From positions 1 to 17,879 of the forward strand of contig JAKAWF010000047.1 in NCBI GenBank assembly GCA_021817025.1: a DNA stretch of 17,879 nt, in the 5' to 3' direction. The notes under the pieces are model-generated. The model was not told the origin of the DNA, did no database searches, and worked only from the letters and a program-made list of their open reading frames with translations. Within the stretch, counting starts at the first letter, position 1; every line of letters starts with the position of its first letter. The stretch is from a bacterium. Lineage in GTDB: Bacteria; Chloroflexota; Dormibacteria; UBA8260; Bog-877. A program made the translations under genes and the position numbers. Below are positions 1 through 6,644 of the stretch, piece by piece.

Positions 1-2
1 AC

Positions 3-191
3 CACCTGGCCGCGCTCACGCACGTGGGTCTGGTCGAAGTCGCACTGAGTGGGCTCGACGGGAACCGCTATGGAATTCGGGATAGGTTCCGCGCCTGGGT
101 GGCTGCGGTTCTCGGCGGCGATGAGCTTGACCAATGGGTGCCGGCATCCCGCACGGGCGACCCCGCCTCGGGTCCGGTCGGACCTGGATGA
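3..191 (+). CDS. C-terminal part of a probable winged-helix regulator (5' end outside window)
   Basis: Frame 3 is open from the left edge to a TGA at 189-191 and gives 62 residues with no start in view, so the gene is cut by the window. The first residues (HLAALTHVGLVEVALSG) look like the end of a recognition helix followed by a beta wing, as in ArsR- or MarR-like winged-helix DNA-binding proteins. A later amphipathic stretch (RDRFRAWVAAVLGGDELDQW) would suit a C-terminal dimerisation helix. The tail is Gly/Pro rich. Nothing shows the ligand or target. The winged-helix assignment is inferred from the pattern alone. The next ORF starts in the same ATGA. Confidence 0.5.
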   Translation, partial: HLAALTHVGLVEVALSGLDGNRYGIRDRFRAWVAAVLGGDELDQWVPASRTGDPASGPVGPG

Positions 192-388
192 GTCTCACCC
201 ATCCCCGCCTCCTCGGGCCTTCCTCCATCGACCGCAGCTCCGGCGCCACGGGAGGCGCCGCCTTCGGCTGGGCTGTCGGCGCCAGCGTCGGAGGCGTGGT
301 CGACTTGGTGCTCACAGCTGGGAGCGTCGGTCGCCCTCCGGTGGCTGGTCCCGAAGGGAGCCGGGAGGCGGCATCAGGGCGCCCCTGA
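188..388 (+). CDS. Possible small hydrophobic protein, doubtful
   Basis: An ATG at 188 overlaps the TGA of the preceding gene as ATGA, the same coupling seen throughout this window. The 66-residue product has a hydrophobic Gly/Ala/Val segment at about residues 22-46 that could be one membrane helix, then a Gly/Pro/Arg-rich tail. I recognise no family. The overlap and the hydrophobic segment are the only support; composition is also what a random GC-rich frame would give. No other gene is convincing between 192 and 456. Confidence 0.2.
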   Translation: MSLTHPRLLGPSSIDRSSGATGGAAFGWAVGASVGGVVDLVLTAGSVGRPPVAGPEGSREAASGRP

Positions 389-389
389 T
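373..389. terminator. Terminator-like hairpin between converging genes
   Basis: ATCAGGG (373-379) and CCCTGAT (383-389) form a perfect 7-bp stem with a 3-base CGC loop. It lies between the + strand ORF ending at 388 and hpt, which ends at 457 on the minus strand. There is no T tract on either side, so termination is only a guess. The 10-mer ATCAGGGCGC occurs again at 411-420. Confidence 0.3.
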
Positions 390-456
390 CGGCTCGGGGA
401 CCCGGGGGGAGATCAGGGCGCAGTTTGCGGCGGTGCAGTTTCCCGCCCCGGCAGGG

Positions 457-1110
457 CTACTGGACGAGCGAGGGCGCCGGGATCCACTGGGCGAGGTAGG
501 GCAGCTCGCGGTACTTGTCGTCATAGTCGAGCCCGTAGCCGACCACGAACCCTGGCCCGGCCAGTTTGAAGCCGACGTAGCGTGGATAGACCGGCACGGC
601 CCGAGCCTCCGGGCGATCGAGCAGGGCGCAGTATTCGACCCTTCTGGTGGGCGAGGCGAGCCGCTTGATCATCGCCTCGGCGGTGTGGCCCTCATCGACT
701 ATGTCGTCGATGATCAGGATCGTCTGCTTGCCGTCCACGCTACTCTCACCCAACTCCTGGATCACCGGCGCGCGCCAAGCCTTGGTGCCCCGGTAGCTGC
801 TGGCATGGAAGAAGGTGACGAGGAGGTTCTCCATCTTGTTGGAGATCAGCTCCCGGGCCAGGTCGGCAGCGAAGACGAATGCCCCTCGCAGGACTACCGC
901 CAGCGTCAGGGGCTCGCCGCCAAGCTCGGCAGCGATCTCCCGGGCGAGCGCGGTCACCCTCTCACGGACCATCTCCGGGCTGGCGATCTCGCGAACCGGC
1001 ATCGGCGCGATCCCGACCTCGCTCCAGAAGGCGAGTTGCCCGGTGGGCTCGGGAGCCGGGACCTCCAGGGTCGGCACCGCCAAGCGCGGCACCGGTCTGG
1101 GACCCTCCAT
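457..1110 (-). CDS. hpt: Hypoxanthine (guanine) phosphoribosyltransferase
   Basis: This purine-salvage enzyme transfers phosphoribose from PRPP to hypoxanthine or guanine in the cytoplasm, giving IMP or GMP. The PRPP-binding loop is clear at residues 131-143 (ILIIDDIVDEGHT). Other family landmarks are VLRGAFVFAADL (73-84), SSYRGT (104-109) and the C-terminal VGYGLDYDDKYRELP segment. At 217 residues it exceeds the usual ~180 because of a Pro-rich N-terminal extension. Met37 would give a normal 181-residue protein. I keep the upstream ATG because TAAAGT, a good -10 box, lies exactly 6 bases before it, implying a leaderless mRNA starting at that ATG; no Shine-Dalgarno is visible there. It is probably a single-gene unit: 265 bases separate it from the next minus-strand gene upstream. 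Confidence 0.93.
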   Translation of the reverse strand: MEGPRPVPRLAVPTLEVPAPEPTGQLAFWSEVGIAPMPVREIASPEMVRERVTALAREIAAELGGEPLTLAVVLRGAFVFAADLARELISNKMENLLVTFFHASSYRGTKAWRAPVIQELGESSVDGKQTILIIDDIVDEGHTAEAMIKRLASPTRRVEYCALLDRPEARAVPVYPRYVGFKLAGPGFVVGYGLDYDDKYRELPYLAQWIPAPSLVQ

Positions 1111-1116
1111 GGACCA

Positions 1117-1122
1117 ACTTTA
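1117..1122 (-). promoter_or_regulatory. -10 box for leaderless hpt transcript
   Basis: On the minus strand TAAAGT sits 6 bases before the hpt ATG (1110-1108). That spacing puts the transcription start at or next to the A of the start codon. No convincing -35 box is seen at 17 bases, which is common for leaderless promoters in GC-rich bacteria. Inferred from spacing and box only. Confidence 0.4.
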
Positions 1123-1194
1123 GCAATTGGAGGGCAGCCGGCACTCCTTCCAAGCTGAGCCGCTCCCGGGAAGCAGCGCCAGGAGCGGGAGGCT

Positions 1195-1341
1195 ATGGGC
1201 CAGATTGAAGGGGTTGAACTTGCCGTGGTGGTCTGGGCCGGTTGGCGAGCTCCCCTGCCAAAGAGCGGTTCCGAGGGCATGGTTTGGAATCCGGCCACCA
1301 TCACCTTGGATCGTGTCAAGGAGTCGGCGGCTCGGCCATGA
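1195..1341 (+). CDS. Possible 48-residue small protein, unknown
   Basis: An ATG at 1195 follows AGGAG at 1180-1184 with a plausible spacing of about 10 bases, and opens a 48-codon frame ending in TGA at 1339-1341. The product (begins MGQIEGVELAVVVWAGWRAP) has a mixed, protein-like composition with three Trp and no low-complexity run. It lies in the 265-base gap between hpt and the quinone oxidoreductase, opposite in strand to both. I recognise no family. No terminator follows, so it does not look like an attenuator leader. Chance is a real alternative. Confidence 0.25.
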   Translation: MGQIEGVELAVVVWAGWRAPLPKSGSEGMVWNPATITLDRVKESAARP

Positions 1342-1375
1342 GCGGGACCGCCTCGACCTGTGGTCCGCCGCCCTT

Positions 1376-2338
1376 CTACTCCTCTGGGTCCCGATACCCA
1401 GGGACCAGGACGATCTTGCCCAGCTTGCCTCCCAGGGCGTGGCGCCGATAGGCTGCCGCAGCTCGCTCCATCCCATAGGTCGCCATCACCGGCACCCGGA
1501 TCTGTCCGCTGGCGAGGAGGGGGAGCACGTGCGCGGTCACGTGGCCGACCACGATGGCCTTCTCCGCCAGGCTCCGGGCCCGCAGCGTGGAGCCGAAGAT
1601 CCGTGCCCGCCGAACCATCAAAGAAGCGAGGTTGAGCTCCGTGGTGCGGCCCGCCGCCAGCCCAATCACGGCGATCCGCCCCCCCACGGCCAGGCTCTCG
1701 AGGCTGGTGACGACACTGGGCCCACCCACCAGCTCGAGCACCAGGTCGAATGGCCCCTGCCGCAGCGCCTCCTCGGGGTCCAGCGCCTGGTTGGCACCCA
1801 GCCGGATCAGCTCTGGGCGCATCGCCGCGGTGCGGACGGAGGCGGTCACGGTCGCGCCCGCGAGTGCCGCCAGTTGCACGGCCGCCGTGCCCACGCCACC
1901 AGCAGCACCGGTGACCAGCACGCGATCTCCCAGGCCGAGCTCAGCTTGCGTGAAGAGGGCGTCGTAGGCGGTTATGAACACTTCCGGGAAGCCCCCGGCC
2001 GCTTCCCACGAGAGCGAGTCCGGCACCGCCATCGCCGCGGTCTCGTCCAGGATCGCCAACTCCGCCTGGCCGCCGCCTCCGACCAGCGCCATGACCCGGT
2101 CGCCGATGCCAAATCGGGAGACCCCGGGCCCGACCGCGATCACCTCACCGGCCGCCTCCAAGCCGGGGATGTCCGGGGCCACCCCAGGAGGCGGGGGGTA
2201 GCCGCCCCTCAGCTGCAGGAGGTCGGCGGCGTTGACGCCGGCCGCCCGGACTTGCACCAGCAGCTGGGAATCCCGGGGTGCGGGATCGGGATGCTGCCGC
2301 CACCGCAATTCCCCGTCAACTATGGTGGCTGCGCGCAT
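1376..2338 (-). CDS. NAD(P)H quinone oxidoreductase, PIG3/zeta-crystallin type
   Basis: A zinc-free medium-chain dehydrogenase/reductase, expected to reduce quinones or similar carbonyl/alkene substrates with NADPH. At 320 residues it is full length. The N-terminal GroES-like domain carries NAADLLQLRGGYPPPPG and the GLEAAGEVIAVG motif; FPEVFITAYDAL follows, typical of the PIG3 subgroup. The nucleotide-binding GAAGGVG (144-150) begins the Rossmann fold. No structural-zinc cysteine cluster is present. The ATG lies 9 bases after the TAA of the upstream PH-domain gene, so it could be the last gene of that operon. A TAAGCT box (2345-2350 on the complement) also sits 6 bases before the ATG, so an own leaderless transcript is possible. 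The true substrate is unknown. Confidence 0.9.
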   Translation of the reverse strand: MRAATIVDGELRWRQHPDPAPRDSQLLVQVRAAGVNAADLLQLRGGYPPPPGVAPDIPGLEAAGEVIAVGPGVSRFGIGDRVMALVGGGGQAELAILDETAAMAVPDSLSWEAAGGFPEVFITAYDALFTQAELGLGDRVLVTGAAGGVGTAAVQLAALAGATVTASVRTAAMRPELIRLGANQALDPEEALRQGPFDLVLELVGGPSVVTSLESLAVGGRIAVIGLAAGRTTELNLASLMVRRARIFGSTLRARSLAEKAIVVGHVTAHVLPLLASGQIRVPVMATYGMERAAAAYRRHALGGKLGKIVLVPGYRDPEE

Positions 2339-2347
2339 CCCGATAGC

Positions 2348-3709
2348 TTAGGCCGGGCCGGCTCCATCGCAGTCCTGGAATCGGGACCCAGGTTCGGCGC
2401 GTGACAGCTGTCGGCGAGCGGTGCCGCGAGCGGTGCGGCAGAGGTCCGGCAGGGTCTCGGCGAAGTGGATCGCCTCCGTGGAATCCCGATCCCGGAGTGA
2501 CATCCCAACTCGGCGCCCGGCGATGTCAAGATGAACTGTCGCCAGTCGGAGCCGGCGCTGGACGGGGCCCTGACCCCAGCGAACGCTCTGGACCTTGGAC
2601 AGGGGCACCCAGGTCGTGAGTCGACGAATCCTGCCGGTGGAGCAGGCCGCTACCTCGGTGGTGAGAGCGGCTCGCAGGAGGTGGAAGCTGAGCGGCGCCT
2701 TGAGCCGCGCTCGGTCGGGGGGAGGGGAGGAGGGCTGGTTGACCCCCGGGATCAACCGGGCCACCAGCTCGGCGGCCTGGGCGCGGGTCGCCACCGGGAG
2801 CAGCACTCGAAGCTGTCCGGCCGCACCCCGGTCCTCGCCCTGGCGACGCTGGCCACCGGCGACGTCCACGTCCAGACGAACCCACCCCAGCGGGCGCCAC
2901 CACATGGGCTCGACCTCCCGGACCGCCTGAATCCGGCGCAGCGGTATGGTCTCGACCACTGTCCCCACCAGGCCTCCGCGCACGCGGAGGCCGTCCGGAG
3001 CCTCAACCACCTCGTATCCCAGCTGGGAGTTGAGCTGGCGGCTGACGGTGCCGACGGCGATGATGGCGACCACCAGGGTGGTTCCGAGCAGGGATGTGCG
3101 AGCGCCGGGGGTCGGGGCCAGCAGCCCTCCGAGCAGGAGCGCGATGGTGAGCAGCACCGGTATCTGGGTCGTGCCGTGGAGCCAGACCGCGATCAGGAGG
3201 CGCCGGTTGCTGACGGCTGCCACCGAGACCTCCCGGGCGGTGGCCTGGGCGGGCGTCAGGCCGTGGGCCAGCTCCAGCAGGTGAGCGCGGATGCTGTCGG
3301 CTTGCTCTCCTGCCACATAGGCGAGACGGGCATCCCCCTGGTGCGCTCCGCCCGTCCGCACCCTGACCTCGGCCAGCCCGAGCACCCTGGCCAGACCCGG
3401 TCTGACGATGTCGATGGATTGGATTCGACTGAGGGGCACTCTGGTGGTGCGCCTTCGGATCAAACCGGTCTCGACGTGGAGGGTGCTGGTCTCGACCCTC
3501 CAGCGGGTCACCAGCCACGAGACGAGGCCGCCGACGGTCGCCACGGCGATGATGACGAGGTCGAAGATGTCGCCGGAATTCTGACCCTGCGGGTGGGACA
3601 GGTAGGGGATGGCCAGCACCGCCACCACGCCGATGAAGCTGCGTCCGATACGGACCACCGGCGAGAGCGGATGGAGCCGGTGCCAGTCCGCGATGGGAGT
3701 CGCTGTCAC
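2348..3709 (-). CDS. Membrane protein with three bacterial PH-like (DUF304/bPH2) domains, YdbT-like
   Basis: The 453-residue protein resembles the YdbT family. Hydrophobic pairs occur near residues 24-38 and 50-68 and again around 170-215. After each hydrophobic or linker region comes a bPH2 signature: VPLSRIQSIDIVRPGLARVLGLA, then IPLRRIQAVREVEP...LGWVRLDV, then VPLSKVQSVRWGQGPVQRRLRLATVHLDIAG. Three copies in one chain fit YdbT. The third repeat has lost an obvious membrane pair. Its start overlaps the stop of the smaller PH-domain gene (3706-3709), so the two are almost certainly co-translated, as ydbS and ydbT are in Bacillus. YdbS/YdbT have been linked to resistance to a heterologous bacteriocin; the molecular role here is unknown. 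Confidence 0.82.
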   Translation of the reverse strand: MTATPIADWHRLHPLSPVVRIGRSFIGVVAVLAIPYLSHPQGQNSGDIFDLVIIAVATVGGLVSWLVTRWRVETSTLHVETGLIRRRTTRVPLSRIQSIDIVRPGLARVLGLAEVRVRTGGAHQGDARLAYVAGEQADSIRAHLLELAHGLTPAQATAREVSVAAVSNRRLLIAVWLHGTTQIPVLLTIALLLGGLLAPTPGARTSLLGTTLVVAIIAVGTVSRQLNSQLGYEVVEAPDGLRVRGGLVGTVVETIPLRRIQAVREVEPMWWRPLGWVRLDVDVAGGQRRQGEDRGAAGQLRVLLPVATRAQAAELVARLIPGVNQPSSPPPDRARLKAPLSFHLLRAALTTEVAACSTGRIRRLTTWVPLSKVQSVRWGQGPVQRRLRLATVHLDIAGRRVGMSLRDRDSTEAIHFAETLPDLCRTARGTARRQLSRAEPGSRFQDCDGAGPA

Positions 3710-4248
3710 AAGCCCTCGGCTCGCGCCTCCCCGACGGTGGCCAGGCGGTCGCGGAGGGCGTTCGCGGCCGGGGCCTCAAGGCCGGGAATGCGGGCGTCGC
3801 TGGCGGCGGAGGCGGTGTGCAGGCGAACTGTGGCCAAGTGGAACGAGCGCTCGATCGGCCCGGCCGTGACCTCCACCGTCTGCATGCGTCCGTAGGGGAC
3901 CACAGAGAGCCGGCGGAACATGACCCCCCGTCGGACCAGCAGGTCGTCCTCCCTTTCCAGGTAACCCCAGGAGCCGGAGCGTCGCGCCATGAACGTGGCC
4001 AGCAGCCATCCCGCCCCCAGGATCACGACCGCCGCCGCCGCCAGGGCCAAGGGGCGACCGCTGGCGATGGCTGCCACCGCGCCGACCGCCAAGCAGCCGA
4101 TGGTCCCGGCGGCGGTTTCGAGCACGCGCATCTGGCGCAGCCGCGGGCTGGGGCGATGCCAACTCGCGTCGGAGTCGAAGGGGCCGGCGGTCCGGGCGCT
4201 CGCCGGGACCCCGCCCGGGGGAGTTCCTGCCGGGCCGTGGGCGCTCAT
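3706..4248 (-). CDS. Small PH-domain membrane protein, YdbS-like
   Basis: From the ATG at 4248 the product is 180 residues. A Pro/Ser-rich N-terminus (about 1-38) precedes two hydrophobic segments (TIGCLAVGAVAAIAS and LALAAAAVVILGAGWLLATF), then one bPH2 domain with VVPYGRMQTVEVTAGPIERSFHLATVRLHTAS. This is the classic YdbS layout. The frame extends upstream to 4350, but that part would read through a large inverted repeat (4321-4352). TATCCT lies 7 bases before the 4248 ATG, so I choose the internal start as leaderless. It overlaps the YdbT-like gene by ATGA. It diverges from trpE. Function is inferred only from the family pairing. Confidence 0.8.
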   Translation of the reverse strand: MSAHGPAGTPPGGVPASARTAGPFDSDASWHRPSPRLRQMRVLETAAGTIGCLAVGAVAAIASGRPLALAAAAVVILGAGWLLATFMARRSGSWGYLEREDDLLVRRGVMFRRLSVVPYGRMQTVEVTAGPIERSFHLATVRLHTASAASDARIPGLEAPAANALRDRLATVGEARAEGL

Positions 4249-4255
4249 CGGTCGG

Positions 4256-4261
4256 AGGATA
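4256..4261 (-). promoter_or_regulatory. -10 box for the PH-domain operon
   Basis: TATCCT on the minus strand lies 7 bases before the chosen ATG at 4248, the spacing expected for a leaderless transcript. No clear -35 box is seen. It supports the shorter start of the YdbS-like gene. Confidence 0.35.
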
Positions 4262-4320
4262 CTCGGTCCGTCTCCAACGAGGGTGGCACCCGGATGAACC
4301 CGGCGGGGGAAGCCGCAACC

Positions 4321-4352
4321 CAATGGAGCCGCCGCCCAGGCGGCTCCCATTG
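4321..4352. repeat. Large inverted repeat in the divergent control region
   Basis: CAATGGAGCCGCC (4321-4333) pairs with GGCGGCTCCCATTG (4339-4352) across a 5-base loop, giving 13 base pairs with one bulged C. It sits about 24 bases upstream of the -35 box of the trp leader promoter and about 60 bases upstream of the PH-operon -10 box. No T tract follows on either strand. A protein operator for one or both promoters is the simplest reading; an RNA hairpin is also possible. Confidence 0.45.
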
Positions 4353-4375
4353 CCGGGATTTCGCGCCGCAGCTGG

Positions 4376-4405
4376 TTGACGCCGAAGGTGTCGTGGGCGC
4401 AGACT
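4376..4405 (+). promoter_or_regulatory. Predicted promoter of the trp leader and trpEG
   Basis: TTGACG at 4376-4381 matches a -35 box at five of six positions. After 18 bases comes CAGACT (4400-4405), a weak -10 box with three matches. Transcription would start near A4412, only about three bases before the leader start codon TTG at 4415. The same spacing is seen before the second leader ORF at 6698, which strengthens the call. Confidence 0.45.
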
Positions 4406-4414
4406 GACGGGACA

Positions 4415-4486
4415 TTGGCTGGTCTGATCGGGCGCGGTTGGCGGTGGAGCTGGCCCTATCCGGGTCCGGTGTCCGCACGTCTCTAG
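4415..4486 (+). CDS. trpL: Trp-rich leader peptide of the trpE attenuator
   Basis: This short ORF runs in frame from TTG 4415 to TAG 4484-4486 and reads (M)AGLIGRGWRWSWPYPGPV followed by SARL, 23 residues. Trp codons lie at 4439, 4445 and 4451, three in five codons, followed by a Tyr codon at 4457. Trp is the rarest codon, so this density upstream of trpE is the hallmark of a regulatory leader peptide. Its job is to stall the ribosome when charged tRNA-Trp is scarce. The start is uncertain: TTG 4415 fits the predicted promoter with a nearly leaderless mRNA; GTG 4388 in the same frame would give 32 residues with a fourth Trp, but lies inside the promoter spacer. No Shine-Dalgarno is obvious. 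Confidence 0.72.
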   Translation: MAGLIGRGWRWSWPYPGPVSARL

Positions 4487-4521
4487 TCCTCTAGATAGAC
4501 CGGCGAACGAACACCGAGCCC
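4462..4521 (+). promoter_or_regulatory. trp antiterminator (competing pairing)
   Basis: GGGTCCGGTGT at 4462-4472 can pair with ACACCGAGCCC at 4511-4521: ten pairs, one a G-U, with a single mismatch (C4466/A4517). The 3' arm shares bases 4516-4521 with the terminator stem, so the two structures exclude each other. A ribosome stalled at the first Trp codons leaves 4462-4472 free. One that finishes at the stop codon 4484 covers part of it. GGCCC (4452-4456) can also pair with GGGTC (4462-4466), a possible 1:2 hairpin. Confidence 0.55.
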
Positions 4522-4548
4522 TGGGTTTGACCCGGGGCTCTTTCTTTT
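4516..4548 (+). terminator. Intrinsic terminator acting as the trp attenuator
   Basis: GAGCCCTGGGT (4516-4526) pairs with ACCCGGGGCTC (4530-4540) along 11 bp with one G-U pair and a 3-base loop. TTTCTTTT (4541-4548) follows directly. This is a textbook rho-independent terminator, but it points into trpE, whose AGGAGG ribosome site begins only 8 bases later. No gene ends just upstream on this strand except the Trp-rich leader, so it is read as an attenuator. Confidence 0.85.
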
Positions 4549-4565
4549 GTCAGCTAGGAGGCGAC

Positions 4566-6065
4566 ATGTCCGACCCTCTGGTGATCCGGCCCGATCAGGA
4601 GACCGTGGCGGGGATGGCGGGAGCTTGGCCACTGGTACCAATGTGGGCCGAGCTCCCGATCGGGGCCGCCAATCCGCTCGACGCGTTCGCCGCCCTCGCC
4701 GGGGATGGCCATGGGGTGCTCTTGGAGAGCCTTGACATCTCTGGTAACCCGGGCCCGTACACGATCGTGGCCGGCGATCCCGCGGCGGTCTTGGTGGTCG
4801 ACTCGAGCGGCTCTCGAATCCTGCAACAGCAGCGCCCGCTGCCGCTGGCTGCGGGATGGTCCGAGCCGCCCGGGGACGCCCCGGGCTCGCTCCAGCGTCT
4901 GGCGCATGAACTCAGGGCTCCGGCGGTGCCCGATCTGCCGACACTCGCCGGGGGGCTGGTTGGGATGCTGGCCTACGAGGCGGCGGCGCTGCTCGACCAC
5001 CACGCGTATCCGCAGGGCCGCGGTCGGCCGCCGGGCGCGCCCATCCTGCTGCTCCTGATCGACCGGGTGGCGGTCTTCGACCACCGCCTCAACCGGCTGT
5101 GCCTGGTGGCCCATGTCCAGCCCGAGGGTGGCTACCAGGCCGGTGCGGCCGCGCTGCAGTCGATGGCAGACCAGATCGCACAGGCGCGACCAGCTCCGCC
5201 CGAGACGCCGGCCGCTTTCGAGCGAACCCTGGCGGTGGCTCCCAACGTCTCCGGCGAGATGTTCAAGGCCTCGGTGCGGCGGGCGCGGGAGCACATCGCC
5301 GCCGGCGACATCTATCAGGTGGTGCTCTCCCGCCGGCTCTCGGCGTCCGCTCAGGAGGCGGGGTTCCTGCTGTACCGGCGCCTTCGTCTCACCAACCCCT
5401 CTCCCGCGATGTTCTTCGTCCGGCTCCCAGGGCTGGAGCTGGCGGGCTCTTCGCCCGAGCCGCTGGTGAAGGTGGCGGGCGACCGGGTGCTGACGCGTCC
5501 CATCGCTGGGACCAGGCCGCGAGGGGAGAGCCCCGAGGGTGACCGACGGCTGGCCGAGGAACTCCTGGCCGATCCCAAGGAGCGGGCGGAGCACGCGATG
5601 CTCGTCGATCTGGCGCGCAACGACCTGGGCCGCGTCTGCCACCCGGGCACGGTCGCGGCCACCGAGCTGATGGCGGTGCAGAACTTCCCTCGGGTGATGC
5701 ACATCGTGAGCACGGTGGAGGGGCGGCTGGCCCCAGGGATGACCGCTCTGGACGCCCTCTTCGCGACTTTCCCGGCCGGCACGGTGACGGGGGCGCCGAA
5801 GCGCCGGGCGATGGAGATCATCGCCAGTGAGGAGCCGACAGCCAGGGGCCCCTACGCCGGCGCAGTTGGCTACCTGGCCTTCGCCGGCAACCTCGACTTC
5901 AGCATCACCATCAGGACCGCTGTGATCGCCGACGGTCAGGTCCACGTCCAGGCCGGTGCGGGGATCGTGGCGGATTCGGATCCCCAGAGTGAATTGCGCG
6001 AGACCGAAGCCAAGGCGTCCGCCATCCTGGCCGCAGTCGCCGGGTCGAGCGGAGACCCATCGTGA
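4566..6065 (+). CDS. trpE: Anthranilate synthase component I
   Basis: Converts chorismate to anthranilate using ammonia supplied by TrpG: the first committed step to tryptophan. The ATG at 4566 follows AGGAGG (4556-4561) at ideal spacing and gives 499 residues, normal for TrpE. The N-terminal domain carries LLES (52-55), part of the tryptophan feedback site in TrpE proteins. The catalytic domain has PIAGTRPRG (312-320), DLARNDLGRVC, FPAGTVTGAPK and the C-terminal GAGIVADSDPQSELRETEAKA. The related p-aminobenzoate enzyme PabB usually has Lys where this protein has the Ala of PIAGT, so TrpE is preferred; LLES and the Trp-rich leader agree. It is translationally coupled to trpG by GTGA. Predicted to be induced when charged tRNA-Trp falls. 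Confidence 0.95.
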   Translation: MSDPLVIRPDQETVAGMAGAWPLVPMWAELPIGAANPLDAFAALAGDGHGVLLESLDISGNPGPYTIVAGDPAAVLVVDSSGSRILQQQRPLPLAAGWSEPPGDAPGSLQRLAHELRAPAVPDLPTLAGGLVGMLAYEAAALLDHHAYPQGRGRPPGAPILLLLIDRVAVFDHRLNRLCLVAHVQPEGGYQAGAAALQSMADQIAQARPAPPETPAAFERTLAVAPNVSGEMFKASVRRAREHIAAGDIYQVVLSRRLSASAQEAGFLLYRRLRLTNPSPAMFFVRLPGLELAGSSPEPLVKVAGDRVLTRPIAGTRPRGESPEGDRRLAEELLADPKERAEHAMLVDLARNDLGRVCHPGTVAATELMAVQNFPRVMHIVSTVEGRLAPGMTALDALFATFPAGTVTGAPKRRAMEIIASEEPTARGPYAGAVGYLAFAGNLDFSITIRTAVIADGQVHVQAGAGIVADSDPQSELRETEAKASAILAAVAGSSGDPS

Positions 6066-6640
6066 TCCTGGTCGTCGACCATCAGGACTCGTTCGTCTAC
6101 AACCTGGTGCAGCTGGTGGCCGTGGCCGGGTACGAGGTGAGGGTGGTGGCGTCGGATTCGGCCTCGGCCGCGGAGCTGGTCGCCCTGGACCCCACTGGGG
6201 TGATCCTGTCCCCGGGACCAGGCACGCCGGAGCAGGCCGGCTGCTTCGTGGAGCTGGTGAGGACCCTGCCGGCGCACGTCCCCCTGTTGGGAGTGTGCCT
6301 TGGCCACCAGGCCCTCGCGGTCGCATTCGGCGCCGTCGTCGGGCGAGCTCCCGAGCCCGTCCACGGCAAGGTGAGCCTGGTTCGGCACCACGGCCGGGGC
6401 CTCTTTGCCGGGGTGCCCTCGCCCTTGCCAGCCGGTCGCTACCACTCGTTGGTGGTGGACCCGGCAACCATTCCCCAGGAGCTCGAGGTGGATGCCACCA
6501 CCGACGACGGGCTGGTCATGGCACTTCGGCACCGGGACCGTCCCCTGTTCGGGGTCCAGTTCCATCCGGAGTCGGTTCTGACTCCGGGTGGGCCCGGGCT
6601 GGTCGACAACTTCCTTGCCCGGACGGGAGCCGGGCGGTGA
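6062..6640 (+). CDS. trpG: Anthranilate synthase component II, glutamine amidotransferase
   Basis: A class I glutamine amidotransferase of 192 residues that releases ammonia from glutamine and passes it to TrpE. The oxyanion segment PGPGTP and the nucleophile elbow GVCLGHQ with Cys79 are present, as are His168 and Glu170 in FHPES, completing the triad. The GTG start lies in the GTGA overlap with trpE. Short stand-alone TrpG proteins often also serve PabB in folate synthesis; no pabB is in this window, so that role is possible but unseen. The gene ends 58 bases before the second leader ORF, so the trp pair forms its own transcription segment, able to read on into the aro genes only past a second terminator. 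Confidence 0.95.
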   Translation: MILVVDHQDSFVYNLVQLVAVAGYEVRVVASDSASAAELVALDPTGVILSPGPGTPEQAGCFVELVRTLPAHVPLLGVCLGHQALAVAFGAVVGRAPEPVHGKVSLVRHHGRGLFAGVPSPLPAGRYHSLVVDPATIPQELEVDATTDDGLVMALRHRDRPLFGVQFHPESVLTPGGPGLVDNFLARTGAGR

Positions 6641-6644
6641 TCGT

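Noticed and set aside
1127..3895. Long + strand ORFs opposite the quinone oxidoreductase and PH-domain genes
   Set aside because: Composition is Gln/His/Arg/Gly-rich and matches no family, while the minus-strand genes are well supported.
4293..4407. ATG frame before the trp leader as an alternative leader peptide
   Set aside because: It has one isolated Trp, runs through the large inverted repeat, and lies upstream of the predicted promoter -10 box.
4566..6065. Reading trpE as p-aminobenzoate synthase component I (pabB)
   Set aside because: It has PIAGT instead of the PabB-type Lys, keeps the LLES tryptophan-site motif, and follows a Trp-rich leader.
4554..6467. 637-codon minus-strand ORF opposite trpE and trpG
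   Set aside because: It is an antisense shadow of two clear genes, with the Arg/Pro/Gly-rich composition expected from GC-rich antisense frames.
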